DNA from: Acidobacterium sp. S8
GTDB lineage: Bacteria > Acidobacteriota > Terriglobia > Terriglobales > Acidobacteriaceae
Reading direction: 5' to 3'
Assembly (NCBI RefSeq): GCF_009765985.1
Contig: NZ_LMUM01000034.1
Span: forward strand, 33,498-97,497
Length of the DNA: 64,000 bases
The position numbers and the translations under genes were made by a program. The notes beneath the pieces are model-generated. The model was not told the DNA's origin, did no database searches, and saw only the letters and a list, made by a program, of their open reading frames with translations. Below are positions 1 through 7,971 of this stretch, in pieces; position 1 is the stretch's first letter, and each line of letters begins with the position of its first letter.

Positions 1-1064
1 GAGAGCGCGAGACGCAGCAGCGGTAAGGCAAGCCACGCAAGGGCTGTTCCCAACCCGCCTCCCACCAGGCAAAGGATCGCGGTCTGAGCCAGAAATTGCG
101 AAAAGAGGCGGCGGCGATCTGCGCCAAGAGCCTGGCGAATGGCGATTTCGCGCTGATCTGCCGTAGCACGCACCATGATGAGGTTGGCGACGTTTGTGCA
201 CGCAATCAGCAGCACCAGCAGGACTGCTCCCATAAGGCTGAGGATTGCCGGACGCAGTGCGCCTACCAGCTGCTCTCGCAGTGGCTTGAGAGTCACGCCC
301 TCCAGACGGTTGGTCGCGGGATACGCTGCTGATATGCGAGATGCAATCGTCTGCATGTCAGTTCTGGCCTCAGTCAATCCAACATCCGTCCGCAGCCGGC
401 CCAGCACATTCACCGAGTGCCACACGCGCGAAGCCTGCGTCGCCGAATCGAGCAGCGAAAGCGGTAGCCATACTTCGCCTTCGGCAGGATATGAAGCACC
501 TGGCGGCAGCACGCCCACGACCGTATAACTCGCACCATTCAGGTCGATGCTGCGCCCGACAACATTCGCATCACCACCAAAGTAGCGCCGCCATGCCGTC
601 GCACTCAGCATGGCGACGTGGTCGCTTCCCGGCTTTTCATCTTGTTCAGTCAACGTGCGCCCAATGAATGGAGACACTCCGAGCACAGAGAAGAAATTGC
701 CCGAGGCGAGCACCCTGTGCACCTGTTCTCCGTGGCCATTCATAACCAGCGAGACGGTGCCGGGGTTCACGACTGAATAAGCGGCGATTTGCTCGAAACT
801 CTTCTGTTGCGCGCGCCAATCCAGGTAGTCGGGATAGGTGGCTTCTGCGCCTCCTGCAACCTGCGGATGTGTCTCAAGGATTGCGACGATTCGACCCGCG
901 TCATGGAAGGGAAGAGTCTGCAGCAGAAGCCCGTAAATCACGCTGAAGATGGCTGTGTTCGCTCCGACGCCAAGCGCCAGCGTCAGAATAGCGGTGAAGG
1001 CAAATCCCGGTGATTTAAACAGCTGGCGTAGTGCGTAACGCAGATTCCGCAAAAGCGTGTGCAT
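1..1064 (-). CDS. ADOP-type ABC permease, 3' part outside window
   Basis: N-terminal about 354 residues of a MacB/FtsX-like permease; the reading frame stays open to the left edge. The ATG at 1064-1062 follows a GAGG ribosome-binding site (RBS). The translation begins MHTLLRNLRYALRQLFKSPG, followed by a first membrane helix (about 20-45) containing LALGVGANTAIFSV, a hallmark of acidobacterial 'duplicated orphan permeases'. A periplasmic MacB_PCD-like domain follows (about 50-260), then a helix and the FtsX stretch ACTNVANLIMVRATADQREI. The family normally has about 800 residues with two such halves. No ABC ATPase or PadR regulator is adjacent inside the window. Substrate is unknown; roles in export or membrane remodelling are only inferred from MacB. 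Confidence 0.88.
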   Translation of the reverse strand, partial: MHTLLRNLRYALRQLFKSPGFAFTAILTLALGVGANTAIFSVIYGLLLQTLPFHDAGRIVAILETHPQVAGGAEATYPDYLDWRAQQKSFEQIAAYSVVNPGTVSLVMNGHGEQVHRVLASGNFFSVLGVSPFIGRTLTEQDEKPGSDHVAMLSATAWRRYFGGDANVVGRSIDLNGASYTVVGVLPPGASYPAEGEVWLPLSLLDSATQASRVWHSVNVLGRLRTDVGLTEARTDMQTIASRISAAYPATNRLEGVTLKPLREQLVGALRPAILSLMGAVLLVLLIACTNVANLIMVRATADQREIAIRQALGADRRRLFSQFLAQTAILCLVGGGLGTALAWLALPLLRLAL

Positions 1065-1217
1065 GGTTCTCTACCTCGAAAGGAAGGCACGGGCAAATTA
1101 TCAACCGCGCATCCTTCCCATTTCCATGAGATTCGTGATGTTTTGACGGAAATGAGCCAGCCCGATGCTGACCTTGTGAAGCTGCTCTGAGGCCTTCCAA
1201 AGGCTTACACTGGAAGC

Positions 1218-2474
1218 ATGACCACTGCCGCACTTGCCACGGAACAACTGACCCACGAACAGAAACTCGACCGTCTCGCCGAAGTCGCCGTCCGCGTTGG
1301 ACTGGGACTCGAGCGCGGGCAGGAACTGGTGATGACTGCCTCGCTCGATGCGCTGCCGCTCGCGCGCCGCATCACCGAACACGCGTATCGCGCCGGTGCT
1401 TCGCTGGTGACGACACTGTTTAGTGACGACGAAACAGCGCTGATGCGCTACAAATTTGCATCCGACGAGAGCTTCGATCGCGCTCCCGCATGGCTCTATG
1501 ACGGCATGGGCACTGCATTCCGAAGCGGCGCCGCACGGCTGGCGATTGCGGGTGCGAATCCGTCACTGCTTTCGAACGAAGATCCGGACAAAGTGGGCCG
1601 CGCCAACCGCGCTGTTTCAAAAGCTTACCGGCCTGCGCTCGAGCTGATTACGCGCCACGAAATCAACTGGACGATCGTGGCCAGCGCCACGCCAGCATGG
1701 GCTGCGGCGATGTTTCCGAACGATACTCTCGAAGTCGCGCTTGCGAAGTTATGGGACGCGATCTTTGCATCCTCACGCGTCGACACTGAAGATCCGGTTG
1801 CGGCGTGGAAGACGCATGATGCGGGGCTACACAAGCGCGCCGCTTATCTGAACGAAAAGCGTTATTCCGCATTGCAGTATCGCGGACCGGGAACGGACTT
1901 CCGCCTCGGGCTTGCCGATGACCATCTCTGGCTCGGCGGCGGCACGACTGCCGGAAACGGCGCTTACTGCATTCCGAACATGCCGACCGAAGAGGTCTTC
2001 AGCACTCCGCATAAAGACCGCGCCGATGGTGTCGTAACAGCTACCAAGCCGCTCTCGCATCAGGGCACGATGATTGAAGGCATACAAGTGCGTTTTGAAG
2101 CCGGCCGCATCGTTGAAGCGAAGGCAACTAAAGGTCAGGAAGTCCTGCAGAAGCTGATCGACACCGACGATGGTGCTCGCCGGCTGGGCGAGGTGGCGCT
2201 GGTGCCGCATTCATCTCCGATTGCAGCCAGCGGATTGCTTTTCTTCAATACTCTCTTTGACGAAAATGCTGCATGCCACATCGCGCTGGGACAGGCTTAC
2301 AGCTCGTGCCTGATCGATGGCGATAAGCTCACTCCGGAGCAACTGGCTGCCAAGGGTGCGAATGACAGCCTGATCCATGTGGACTGGATGATCGGCTCGG
2401 ACAAACTGGATATCGACGGTATTACGGCTTATGGCGCGACGGAGCCATTGATGCGCCGAGGTGAATGGGTATAG
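1218..2474 (+). CDS. M29 family (thermophilic-type) aminopeptidase
   Basis: 418-residue cytosolic metallo-aminopeptidase of the AmpS/aminopeptidase T family, normal in length. These enzymes bind two metal ions and remove N-terminal residues from peptides. Visible family landmarks are the glycine-rich WLGGGTTAGNG, the glutamate-containing NMPTEEVFSTP (about 257-267), the histidine segment around VPHSS and the C-terminal HVDWMIGS that carries His and Asp ligands. No signal peptide. A GGAAG lies just before the ATG but very close to it. The gene stands alone; an imperfect hairpin follows its stop at about 2500-2540. The family is clear from the metal-ligand segments; substrate preference cannot be read. 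Confidence 0.9.
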   Translation: MTTAALATEQLTHEQKLDRLAEVAVRVGLGLERGQELVMTASLDALPLARRITEHAYRAGASLVTTLFSDDETALMRYKFASDESFDRAPAWLYDGMGTAFRSGAARLAIAGANPSLLSNEDPDKVGRANRAVSKAYRPALELITRHEINWTIVASATPAWAAAMFPNDTLEVALAKLWDAIFASSRVDTEDPVAAWKTHDAGLHKRAAYLNEKRYSALQYRGPGTDFRLGLADDHLWLGGGTTAGNGAYCIPNMPTEEVFSTPHKDRADGVVTATKPLSHQGTMIEGIQVRFEAGRIVEAKATKGQEVLQKLIDTDDGARRLGEVALVPHSSPIAASGLLFFNTLFDENAACHIALGQAYSSCLIDGDKLTPEQLAAKGANDSLIHVDWMIGSDKLDIDGITAYGATEPLMRRGEWV

Positions 2475-2499
2475 CAGCAGAATGTTCTGAGTAGTAAAG

Positions 2500-2540
2500 A
2501 ATTCTGATCTGTACATAAAGTCTAAGCACAGATCGGAATT
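2500..2540 (+). terminator. Inverted repeat after the aminopeptidase, possible terminator
   Basis: AATTCTGATCTGT (2500-2512) can pair with ACAGATCGGAATT (2528-2540) through a 15-base loop with one G-T pair. There is no T-run, so this is not a standard intrinsic terminator. The right arm runs on into ATTCTGCTG, which could instead pair with CAGCAGAAT just after the stop codon, giving two alternative structures. Confidence 0.35.
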
Positions 2541-2605
2541 CTGCTGTATCCTTGAGGGTTCCCCTTCCTCCCCTGCCATGACAAATATTTACGGCGTCGC
2601 AGGGT

Positions 2606-3730
2606 ATGAAAGCCAGCAATCTCAATTCGAGATTGGGCCCTTCGTTCCATGAATCGGTAAATCTGGATTTTCTGCGTTCCGTCGCTGTCCTGACAGTCTT
2701 CGGAACCCACTACTACGACATCCGAAACGGGGCCGGAGCGTTGTGGAGTATTCCCTGGCATCTGGGTCAACTTGGCGTGCTGATTTTTTTCGTGCACACC
2801 TCCCTGGTATTGATGTGGTCGCTTGAACGCACGTCGATTCGGGAACAGCGGCTGGTCACGCCATTTTATGTGCGCCGGGCCTTCCGCATTTATCCCTTGA
2901 GTATGGTGTGTGTTCTTTTCGCGTATTTTCTTGACGCGCAATGGTCGCCGGTCAATTTCTGGCAGAATCTTACGCTCACGCAATATGTGTTCTTCCATGG
3001 CAAACCAACGTTTCCACCGACCATTACGCCGCTGTGGACATTGCCTCTCGAAATTGAAATGTACGTCGCGCTGCCAATACTTTTTCTTCTTCTCCGGCAT
3101 CGCCCTGTAAAGCTTCTTGTGGCTCTTTGGGCAGCTTTCATCGCTGCTGCATGCGTATTGCCGCGTTTTGGCGATGGGTTGACAATTTTTCGATATGTAC
3201 CTTGTTTTTTCGGTGGCGTCATGGCTTGGCGACTTATGCGCCAGCGTGACAATCGACAGTTTCCAGGGTGGCTGTGGCCTGCAGCGATTGCAGCAGTTTC
3301 ATGCGTCTGGATGCTCGCCACCGAAAAGTATCTGCCATTTTTCATTGCCGCTTTAGGAGTTTCTCTGGGGCTGGTTATTCCGTTGTTTCGTGAAATGCAA
3401 TCGAAAGCAGTACGCTCTGCTGCAAAAATCGTTGCGCGTTACAGCTATGGCATCTATCTCTCGCATTTTCCCATCATGCTGTATGTCATAAGCAGTCCTC
3501 ACTATCGTTGGTTCAAAGTCATTCCTCCTATGCCTCTCATCCGGCATCACGGCGGCCCGATTCATGTCTTGTTGGTGACGGCCCTCACCTGCGTTGCATC
3601 ACTTGTGCTGTACCACGGAATCGAAGAGCCTGGAATCCGCCTTGGAAGAATCATGGCGCGGCAGACTGCCCGCAAGCCTCTTTCCCGCGAAGCGATTTCT
3701 GTTCGCGGAGAGAGCGCACACATCCGCTGA
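2606..3730 (+). CDS. Acyltransferase 3 family membrane protein
   Basis: 374-residue integral membrane protein of the OafA/NodX-like acyltransferase 3 family, which O-acylates sugars or other envelope molecules. The N-terminus has the family opening (NLDFLRSVAVLTVFGTHYYD), where the histidine after FGT is the presumed catalytic residue. About ten hydrophobic segments follow, with the typical SYGIYLSHFPIMLY near residues 285-300 and a basic C-terminal tail. The length is typical. The flanking genes do not form an obvious polysaccharide operon, so the acceptor is unknown. Confidence 0.88.
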   Translation: MKASNLNSRLGPSFHESVNLDFLRSVAVLTVFGTHYYDIRNGAGALWSIPWHLGQLGVLIFFVHTSLVLMWSLERTSIREQRLVTPFYVRRAFRIYPLSMVCVLFAYFLDAQWSPVNFWQNLTLTQYVFFHGKPTFPPTITPLWTLPLEIEMYVALPILFLLLRHRPVKLLVALWAAFIAAACVLPRFGDGLTIFRYVPCFFGGVMAWRLMRQRDNRQFPGWLWPAAIAAVSCVWMLATEKYLPFFIAALGVSLGLVIPLFREMQSKAVRSAAKIVARYSYGIYLSHFPIMLYVISSPHYRWFKVIPPMPLIRHHGGPIHVLLVTALTCVASLVLYHGIEEPGIRLGRIMARQTARKPLSREAISVRGESAHIR

Positions 3731-3864
3731 TCGAATGCACGTAAATTGGCAGCCTGAAGGCGGGTGAAACGCACATCCCTGTTGCCCGCCCGAGGGGAGC
3801 GCAGAGCAGTGTATGAATCCATGTTCGTTCTTGTCCATCCAATTGGCACAGGAGAGGCTGAACG

Positions 3865-4857
3865 ATGCCAAAGGCAATTCGCTTTCATGAGATTGGTGGA
3901 CCGGAAGTATTGCGGTTCGAGGAGATCGCAAAACCAGAGCCGGGTAGAGGTGAAGTCCGGCTCAAGGTGCAGGCGATCGGGCTGAACCGTGCCGAATCGA
4001 TGTTTTATCGCGGCCAATACATTTATCAGCCCAAGCTGCCTGCCGGACTGGGTTACGAAGCGTCAGGCGTGGTAGAAGCAGTGGGGCCGGATGCCGATAA
4101 GAGCTGGATCGGCAAATCGGTCTCTACTATACCGGCTTTTTCTCTGAATGAATACGGTATGGTCGGCGAGGAGGTCATTGCTCCGATAGTGGCGCTTGCC
4201 GAGTATCCGGCGAATCTCTCAGTGGTCGAGAGTGCAGCAATCTGGATGCAGTATGTGACGGCCTACGGCGCTCTGATCGGAATTGCTGGTGTAAAAAAAG
4301 GCGACTTTGTTGTGATTTCCGCCGCGTCGAGTAGCGTCGGCATTGCCGCGATTGAAATTGCCAAAGCAGAAGGCGCAGTTTCGATCGCTACGACGCGAAC
4401 CAGCCAGAAAAAAGCTGAGCTGAAAGAGTTAGGCGCCGATCATGTAATCGCCACCGAGGAAGAGGATTTTGTCGCTCACGTTCAGGAGATTACCGGAGGG
4501 AAGGGAGCCCGGGTGATCTTCGATCCGGTTGCCGGGCCGTTTCTTGAAAAACTGGCCGATGCCGTGGCGCCGGGCGGAATTATTTTTCAGTATGGTGCGT
4601 TGTCATTGCAGCCTACCCCTTTGCCGCTGGTCACGATCCTGGTAAAAGGGGTTTCAGTTCGCGGCTATACGCTGATGGAATTTACCCGCGTCCCGGAGAA
4701 GCTGGCTCCGGCCAAGAAATATGTCTACGACCGTTTGGCCGATGGGCGATTTACGCCGCGGATTGCGAAGACATTTCCGTTTGCGCAGACGGTGGAGGCT
4801 TACAAGTATCTGGAGTCGAATGCGCAGGTAGGGAAGATTGTCGTTACCGTTCCTTAG
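3865..4857 (+). CDS. Zinc-independent alcohol dehydrogenase / quinone oxidoreductase family protein
   Basis: 330-residue medium-chain dehydrogenase/reductase. The N-terminal GroES-like domain (about 1-125) contains GEVRLKVQAIGLNRAE and AGLGYEASGVVEAVG; the Rossmann domain (about 130-270) contains ISAASSSVGIAAIEIAK for NAD(P)H binding. The catalytic-zinc cysteine and histidine of true alcohol dehydrogenases are absent, which points to the NAD(P)H:quinone oxidoreductase or enoyl reductase branch. GGAGAGG lies seven bases before the ATG. It converges with the methyltransferase downstream. Substrate unknown. Confidence 0.88.
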   Translation: MPKAIRFHEIGGPEVLRFEEIAKPEPGRGEVRLKVQAIGLNRAESMFYRGQYIYQPKLPAGLGYEASGVVEAVGPDADKSWIGKSVSTIPAFSLNEYGMVGEEVIAPIVALAEYPANLSVVESAAIWMQYVTAYGALIGIAGVKKGDFVVISAASSSVGIAAIEIAKAEGAVSIATTRTSQKKAELKELGADHVIATEEEDFVAHVQEITGGKGARVIFDPVAGPFLEKLADAVAPGGIIFQYGALSLQPTPLPLVTILVKGVSVRGYTLMEFTRVPEKLAPAKKYVYDRLADGRFTPRIAKTFPFAQTVEAYKYLESNAQVGKIVVTVP

Positions 4858-4886
4858 TGTTCAAACATACAGTTGACCCATCCCAA

Positions 4887-5735
4887 TCAGGCCTGTGCAG
4901 GCTTCAGAATGATGCCGAACAGGCCTTTTTGGTTGAAACGTCTTAGATCCGGTTGAATCGGTTCGGCGTCGCAAATCATGGAGCGCTGATGGGGAAAGGT
5001 TTGCGTGAATGTCTGGAAACCCCAATTGGCATCGACATCATCCACGACGATTGCGCCGTTCGGCCTTAATACCGTCCATGCTCGATCCAGCTCGAAGCGT
5101 ACATTGCGTTCACTGTGCAGGCTGTCATGAATGAAAAGATCGATCTGGCCCAGGCGGGAAAGCAGATCAGGGAGATGCAGCCTGCTGGAGCCCTTGATAT
5201 AGGACCATCGATCTCCATAGCGATTTCCAACTGCGACGCCGACCTGCTTGCGCCAGTCCCTTTCCAGAGGTGGAAGGTCGATACTCCAGAGCCGGCCTTC
5301 GCCGTTTTTTTCCAGCGCCTCGAGAATGCAGCGCGACGTAACGCCATGCGCCACACCGGTTTCGACGACCATTTTCGGTTTCATATGCCGAACGAGGCAC
5401 CATATCGCCCGCACGAATCCGGCATCGCCGTCATTCCATGCCTGAAAGCTCTCTGGACCCACTCGAACTCCCATGGCTTCCATCTCTGCAATGACCTTTG
5501 GCCAAAGACCCCAAAACTCTGAAGCAACCTGGCATGGCCAGGGGAGGCCTAAAAGACCATGAAGCTGCTGCTCCCAATAGGGATCGGACTCATATGGACA
5601 TCGTGGCCCGCGCTGTTCGCGCTGAGCTACATAGGTATCGTGAACTGTCGTCCAGATTTGAAGAGGGTCGGCGGCCAGATCGGCCACGCCGGAGACGGGA
5701 TGCTTTACCAGATAGCGTAGAGGAATACCCAGCAT
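4887..5735 (-). CDS. Class I SAM-dependent methyltransferase (methyltransferase_24 / cephalosporin-hydroxylase-like)
   Basis: 282 residues. The C-terminal half is a class I Rossmann methyltransferase: motif I PKMVVETGVAHGVTSRCIL binds the methionine part of SAM, LWSIDLPP carries the acidic ribose-binding residue, and IDLFIHDSLHSERNV plus GAIVVDDVDANWGF match the Methyltransf_24 group. The N-terminal about 115 residues (DPYWEQQLHGLLGLPWPC and following) are not recognised. A GGAGG lies nine bases upstream of the ATG. The methyl acceptor cannot be inferred; proteins of this type often sit with surface-glycan genes, but no such cluster is seen here. Confidence 0.8.
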   Translation of the reverse strand: MLGIPLRYLVKHPVSGVADLAADPLQIWTTVHDTYVAQREQRGPRCPYESDPYWEQQLHGLLGLPWPCQVASEFWGLWPKVIAEMEAMGVRVGPESFQAWNDGDAGFVRAIWCLVRHMKPKMVVETGVAHGVTSRCILEALEKNGEGRLWSIDLPPLERDWRKQVGVAVGNRYGDRWSYIKGSSRLHLPDLLSRLGQIDLFIHDSLHSERNVRFELDRAWTVLRPNGAIVVDDVDANWGFQTFTQTFPHQRSMICDAEPIQPDLRRFNQKGLFGIILKPAQA

Positions 5736-5870
5736 GGCCCTGGTCCTCCAGTGTTGCTTTGCGCATCAGCTGAGCTTGCTGGGAGTGTACATCTATTTAA
5801 CGTCTATTTTGACAATTGTTGATTGCAATACAACTATTCTGCGTCCCGCGACCGCAATTGTCTGCCTCCT

Positions 5871-7088
5871 TCAGGTACGCCGGCTAACGATCAGACTGCG
5901 ATAGAGATCGATGGTCTGGTCGGCGATGGCCGTCCAGGAAAAGTGTTCTTCGACGCGCTTGCGGCCTGTCTGACCAAATTGTCTCGCCTTCGCTGTGTCT
6001 GTGAGCAGGTCTGAGAGTTTTGCGGCGAGGTCACGGGCGAACTTGTCGGGATTTGTGGGGAAACTGGTGATTGGATCCTGCTCGAAGGGGACCAGATAGC
6101 CGGTAGCGCCATCGACGACGACTTCGAGTATGCCTCCAGTAGCGCTGGCTACAACCGGAGCCTGGCAAGCCATGGCTTCGAGATTGATGATGCCGAAGGG
6201 CTCGTAAACGGATGGGCAGCAGAAGACGGCGCAATTGCTGTAAAGCTCGATCGCTTCCTGCTTGGTGACCATCTTGTCAATCCAGACGATGTTGGGATTG
6301 TGCGCGCGAGCCTCTTCGACTTTCTGCTTCATCTCGGCGGCGATCTCCGGCGTATCCGGCGCTCCGGCGCAGAGGACGACCTGCGTGTCTTGCGGCAGGT
6401 AGCGAATAGCGTCGACCAAGTGCGTGACGCCTTTTTGCCGGGTGATACGGCCTACGAAGAGGATATAAGGCTGGCTGAGATTGACGCCGAAGCTGGGGAG
6501 CGCAGAAGTGTCCGTGGTCTTCTGGTATTGCGCGAGATCGATGCCGTTGTAGATGACGTGGATGCGCTCGGGGTCTACGTCAGGATAGGCTCGCAGGATG
6601 TCGGCTTTCGTTCCATTGGAGACAGCGATGATAGCGTCGGCGTCGAGCATGGCCGTCTGCTCCATCCATGAGCTCATGGCGTAGCCGCTGCCAAGCTGCT
6701 CGGCCTTCCATGCGCGCAGCGGTTCGAGGCTGTGCGTTGTGAGCACGAAGGGAACGCCATGCAGCTTTTTGGCGAGGAAGCCCGCCATCGACACGTACCA
6801 GGTATGCGTGTGGACGATATCTATATCGGAAAGGCTCTTGACCTGCGCGAGATTGAGGCTCATGGCCTCAAGCGCGGTGGTAAATTTCTGCGTTTCGCCT
6901 TCCGCGAGCTTTTCCCAGGGCTGGTCGCCGCGAACGTGGAGATTGCCTTCGTCGGAATTTTGATTGCCCCAGCAGTGGACTTCGACTTCGATCTTTTTGG
7001 CCAGCTCGCGGCTGAGGTATTCAACGTGAACTCCAGCGCCGCCGTAGACGTTGGGCGGGTATTCGCGGGTCATGAGGGCTGCTCGCAC
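5871..7088 (-). CDS. glgA: Glycogen synthase, GT4/5 type (actinobacterial-like)
   Basis: 405-residue GT-B glycosyltransferase predicted to extend alpha-1,4-glucan from ADP-glucose, or to make maltose-1-phosphate as the GlgM relatives do. The chosen GTG (7088-7086) has GGAGG five bases upstream and gives the family N-terminus VRAALMTREYPPNVYGGAG. An in-frame ATG 57 bases further up (7145) has no RBS and adds a non-conserved leader. Other landmarks: LFVGRITRQKGVTHLVDAI at the start of the second Rossmann domain and the EX7E-type nucleotide-binding segment YEPFGIINLEAMACQAPVV. Transcribed after the glutathione peroxidase gene. Which of the two activities applies is unresolved. Confidence 0.88.
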   Translation of the reverse strand: MRAALMTREYPPNVYGGAGVHVEYLSRELAKKIEVEVHCWGNQNSDEGNLHVRGDQPWEKLAEGETQKFTTALEAMSLNLAQVKSLSDIDIVHTHTWYVSMAGFLAKKLHGVPFVLTTHSLEPLRAWKAEQLGSGYAMSSWMEQTAMLDADAIIAVSNGTKADILRAYPDVDPERIHVIYNGIDLAQYQKTTDTSALPSFGVNLSQPYILFVGRITRQKGVTHLVDAIRYLPQDTQVVLCAGAPDTPEIAAEMKQKVEEARAHNPNIVWIDKMVTKQEAIELYSNCAVFCCPSVYEPFGIINLEAMACQAPVVASATGGILEVVVDGATGYLVPFEQDPITSFPTNPDKFARDLAAKLSDLLTDTAKARQFGQTGRKRVEEHFSWTAIADQTIDLYRSLIVSRRT

Positions 7089-7176
7089 TTTGTCCTCCGG
7101 GGATTTGTAACTCTCGGTGAGATGCTTGTTGTGCTGCCGGAGCATTCTAGCGCTGGCTTGTGCAGATGGTCTAACA

Positions 7177-7219
7177 GCGATCCGATCCCTTCGCAAAGTA
7201 CGCGAAAGGATCGGATCGC
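7177..7219. repeat. 18-bp near-perfect inverted repeat between gpx and glgA
   Basis: Arms at 7177-7194 and 7202-7219 (core GCGATCCGATCC) pair over 18 bases with one mismatch around the loop AAAGTAC. It follows the stop of the peroxidase gene, so it may end transcription or stabilise that mRNA. Reading on the minus strand no T-run follows; on the plus strand a GTTTTATTTTG follows. Confidence 0.5.
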
Positions 7220-7228
7220 CCAAGCGTT

Positions 7229-7777
7229 TTATTTTGCGAGTTCGGATTCGATGGCGCTGACGAGTGCCGGATCGTCGGGCTTCGTGTCGGGCGCGAAGCG
7301 AGCAGCAACGTTGCCATTGCGGTCGACAACAAATTTTTCGAAGTTCCAGAGGATTTCCGGTTCCTCATTCGGCTGAACGCCAAACTCAATCAGCTTTTCC
7401 CTGAGGGAAGGCACTTCGGAGGTTTTTATGGATTCGGGCTGGGCTTCGATCAGGGCCTTGTAGAGCGGGTGTTTTGCTTCGCCGACTACGGTGATCTTTT
7501 CGTAGAGAGGGAAGTCGACGCCGAAGTTGAGGCTGCAGAAATTCTGTATCTCTTCATTGGTGCCGGGTTCCTGTCCGGCGAAGTCGTTCGATGGGAAGCC
7601 GGTGATCACGAATCCCTTGTCGCGGTAGTTGCGGTAAAGATTTTCGAGAGCTTCGTATTGCGGCGTGAGTCCGCACTTGGAGGCTACGTTGACGACGAGC
7701 ATGACTTCGCCCTGAAATTCGGCAAGAGTGGTTTCTTCTCCGGTGATACGGCGGACGGGGATGTTCTGAATGCTCAT
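7229..7777 (-). CDS. Glutathione peroxidase family (thioredoxin-type) peroxidase
   Basis: 182-residue thiol peroxidase that reduces hydrogen peroxide or lipid hydroperoxides; bacterial cysteine members usually use thioredoxin. The catalytic tetrad is visible: Cys in VNVASKCGLTPQY (about residue 35), Gln in FPSNDFAGQEPG, and Trp-Asn in ILWNFEKF. The likely resolving cysteine lies in the helix EIQNFCSLNFGV. No selenocysteine codon and no signal peptide, so it should be cytosolic. Length is normal. It lies between clpB and glgA on the same strand but is separated from each by a hairpin, so co-transcription is doubtful. Confidence 0.93.
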   Translation of the reverse strand: MSIQNIPVRRITGEETTLAEFQGEVMLVVNVASKCGLTPQYEALENLYRNYRDKGFVITGFPSNDFAGQEPGTNEEIQNFCSLNFGVDFPLYEKITVVGEAKHPLYKALIEAQPESIKTSEVPSLREKLIEFGVQPNEEPEILWNFEKFVVDRNGNVAARFAPDTKPDDPALVSAIESELAK

Positions 7778-7833
7778 GGGTTCAATTTTAGCCTGATCGG
7801 CCTTAGCTGCGGCCCTGGTTTACACAAGGCTCC

Positions 7834-7853
7834 GCGCTTCGTTCAGGATGACG
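7834..7853. repeat. Degenerate copy of dispersed 'GTCATTCTGAG' repeat
   Basis: GCGCTTCGTTCAGGATGACG is the reverse-complement relative of the CGTCATTCTGAGCGCAGCGAA repeat family found at several other intergenic sites in this window. Confidence 0.5.
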
Positions 7854-7876
7854 GCGGTCTTTTGTGAGGCAGAAAT

Positions 7877-7915
7877 GCAAAAAGGTGAAGGAGCAAAGCT
7901 CCTTCACCTTTTTGC
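7877..7915 (-). terminator. Strong intrinsic terminator after clpB
   Basis: A perfect 18-bp stem: GCAAAAAGGTGAAGGAGC, loop AAA, GCTCCTTCACCTTTTTGC. It lies 57 bases past the clpB stop, in the direction of clpB transcription, and the stem itself ends in five T. Because it is symmetric it could act in both directions. Confidence 0.8.
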
Positions 7916-7971
7916 GAATGCCCGTCCGGCGAGGACCGCGCCGCGCGTAGCGGCTGCCGGAGGCATTCGGT

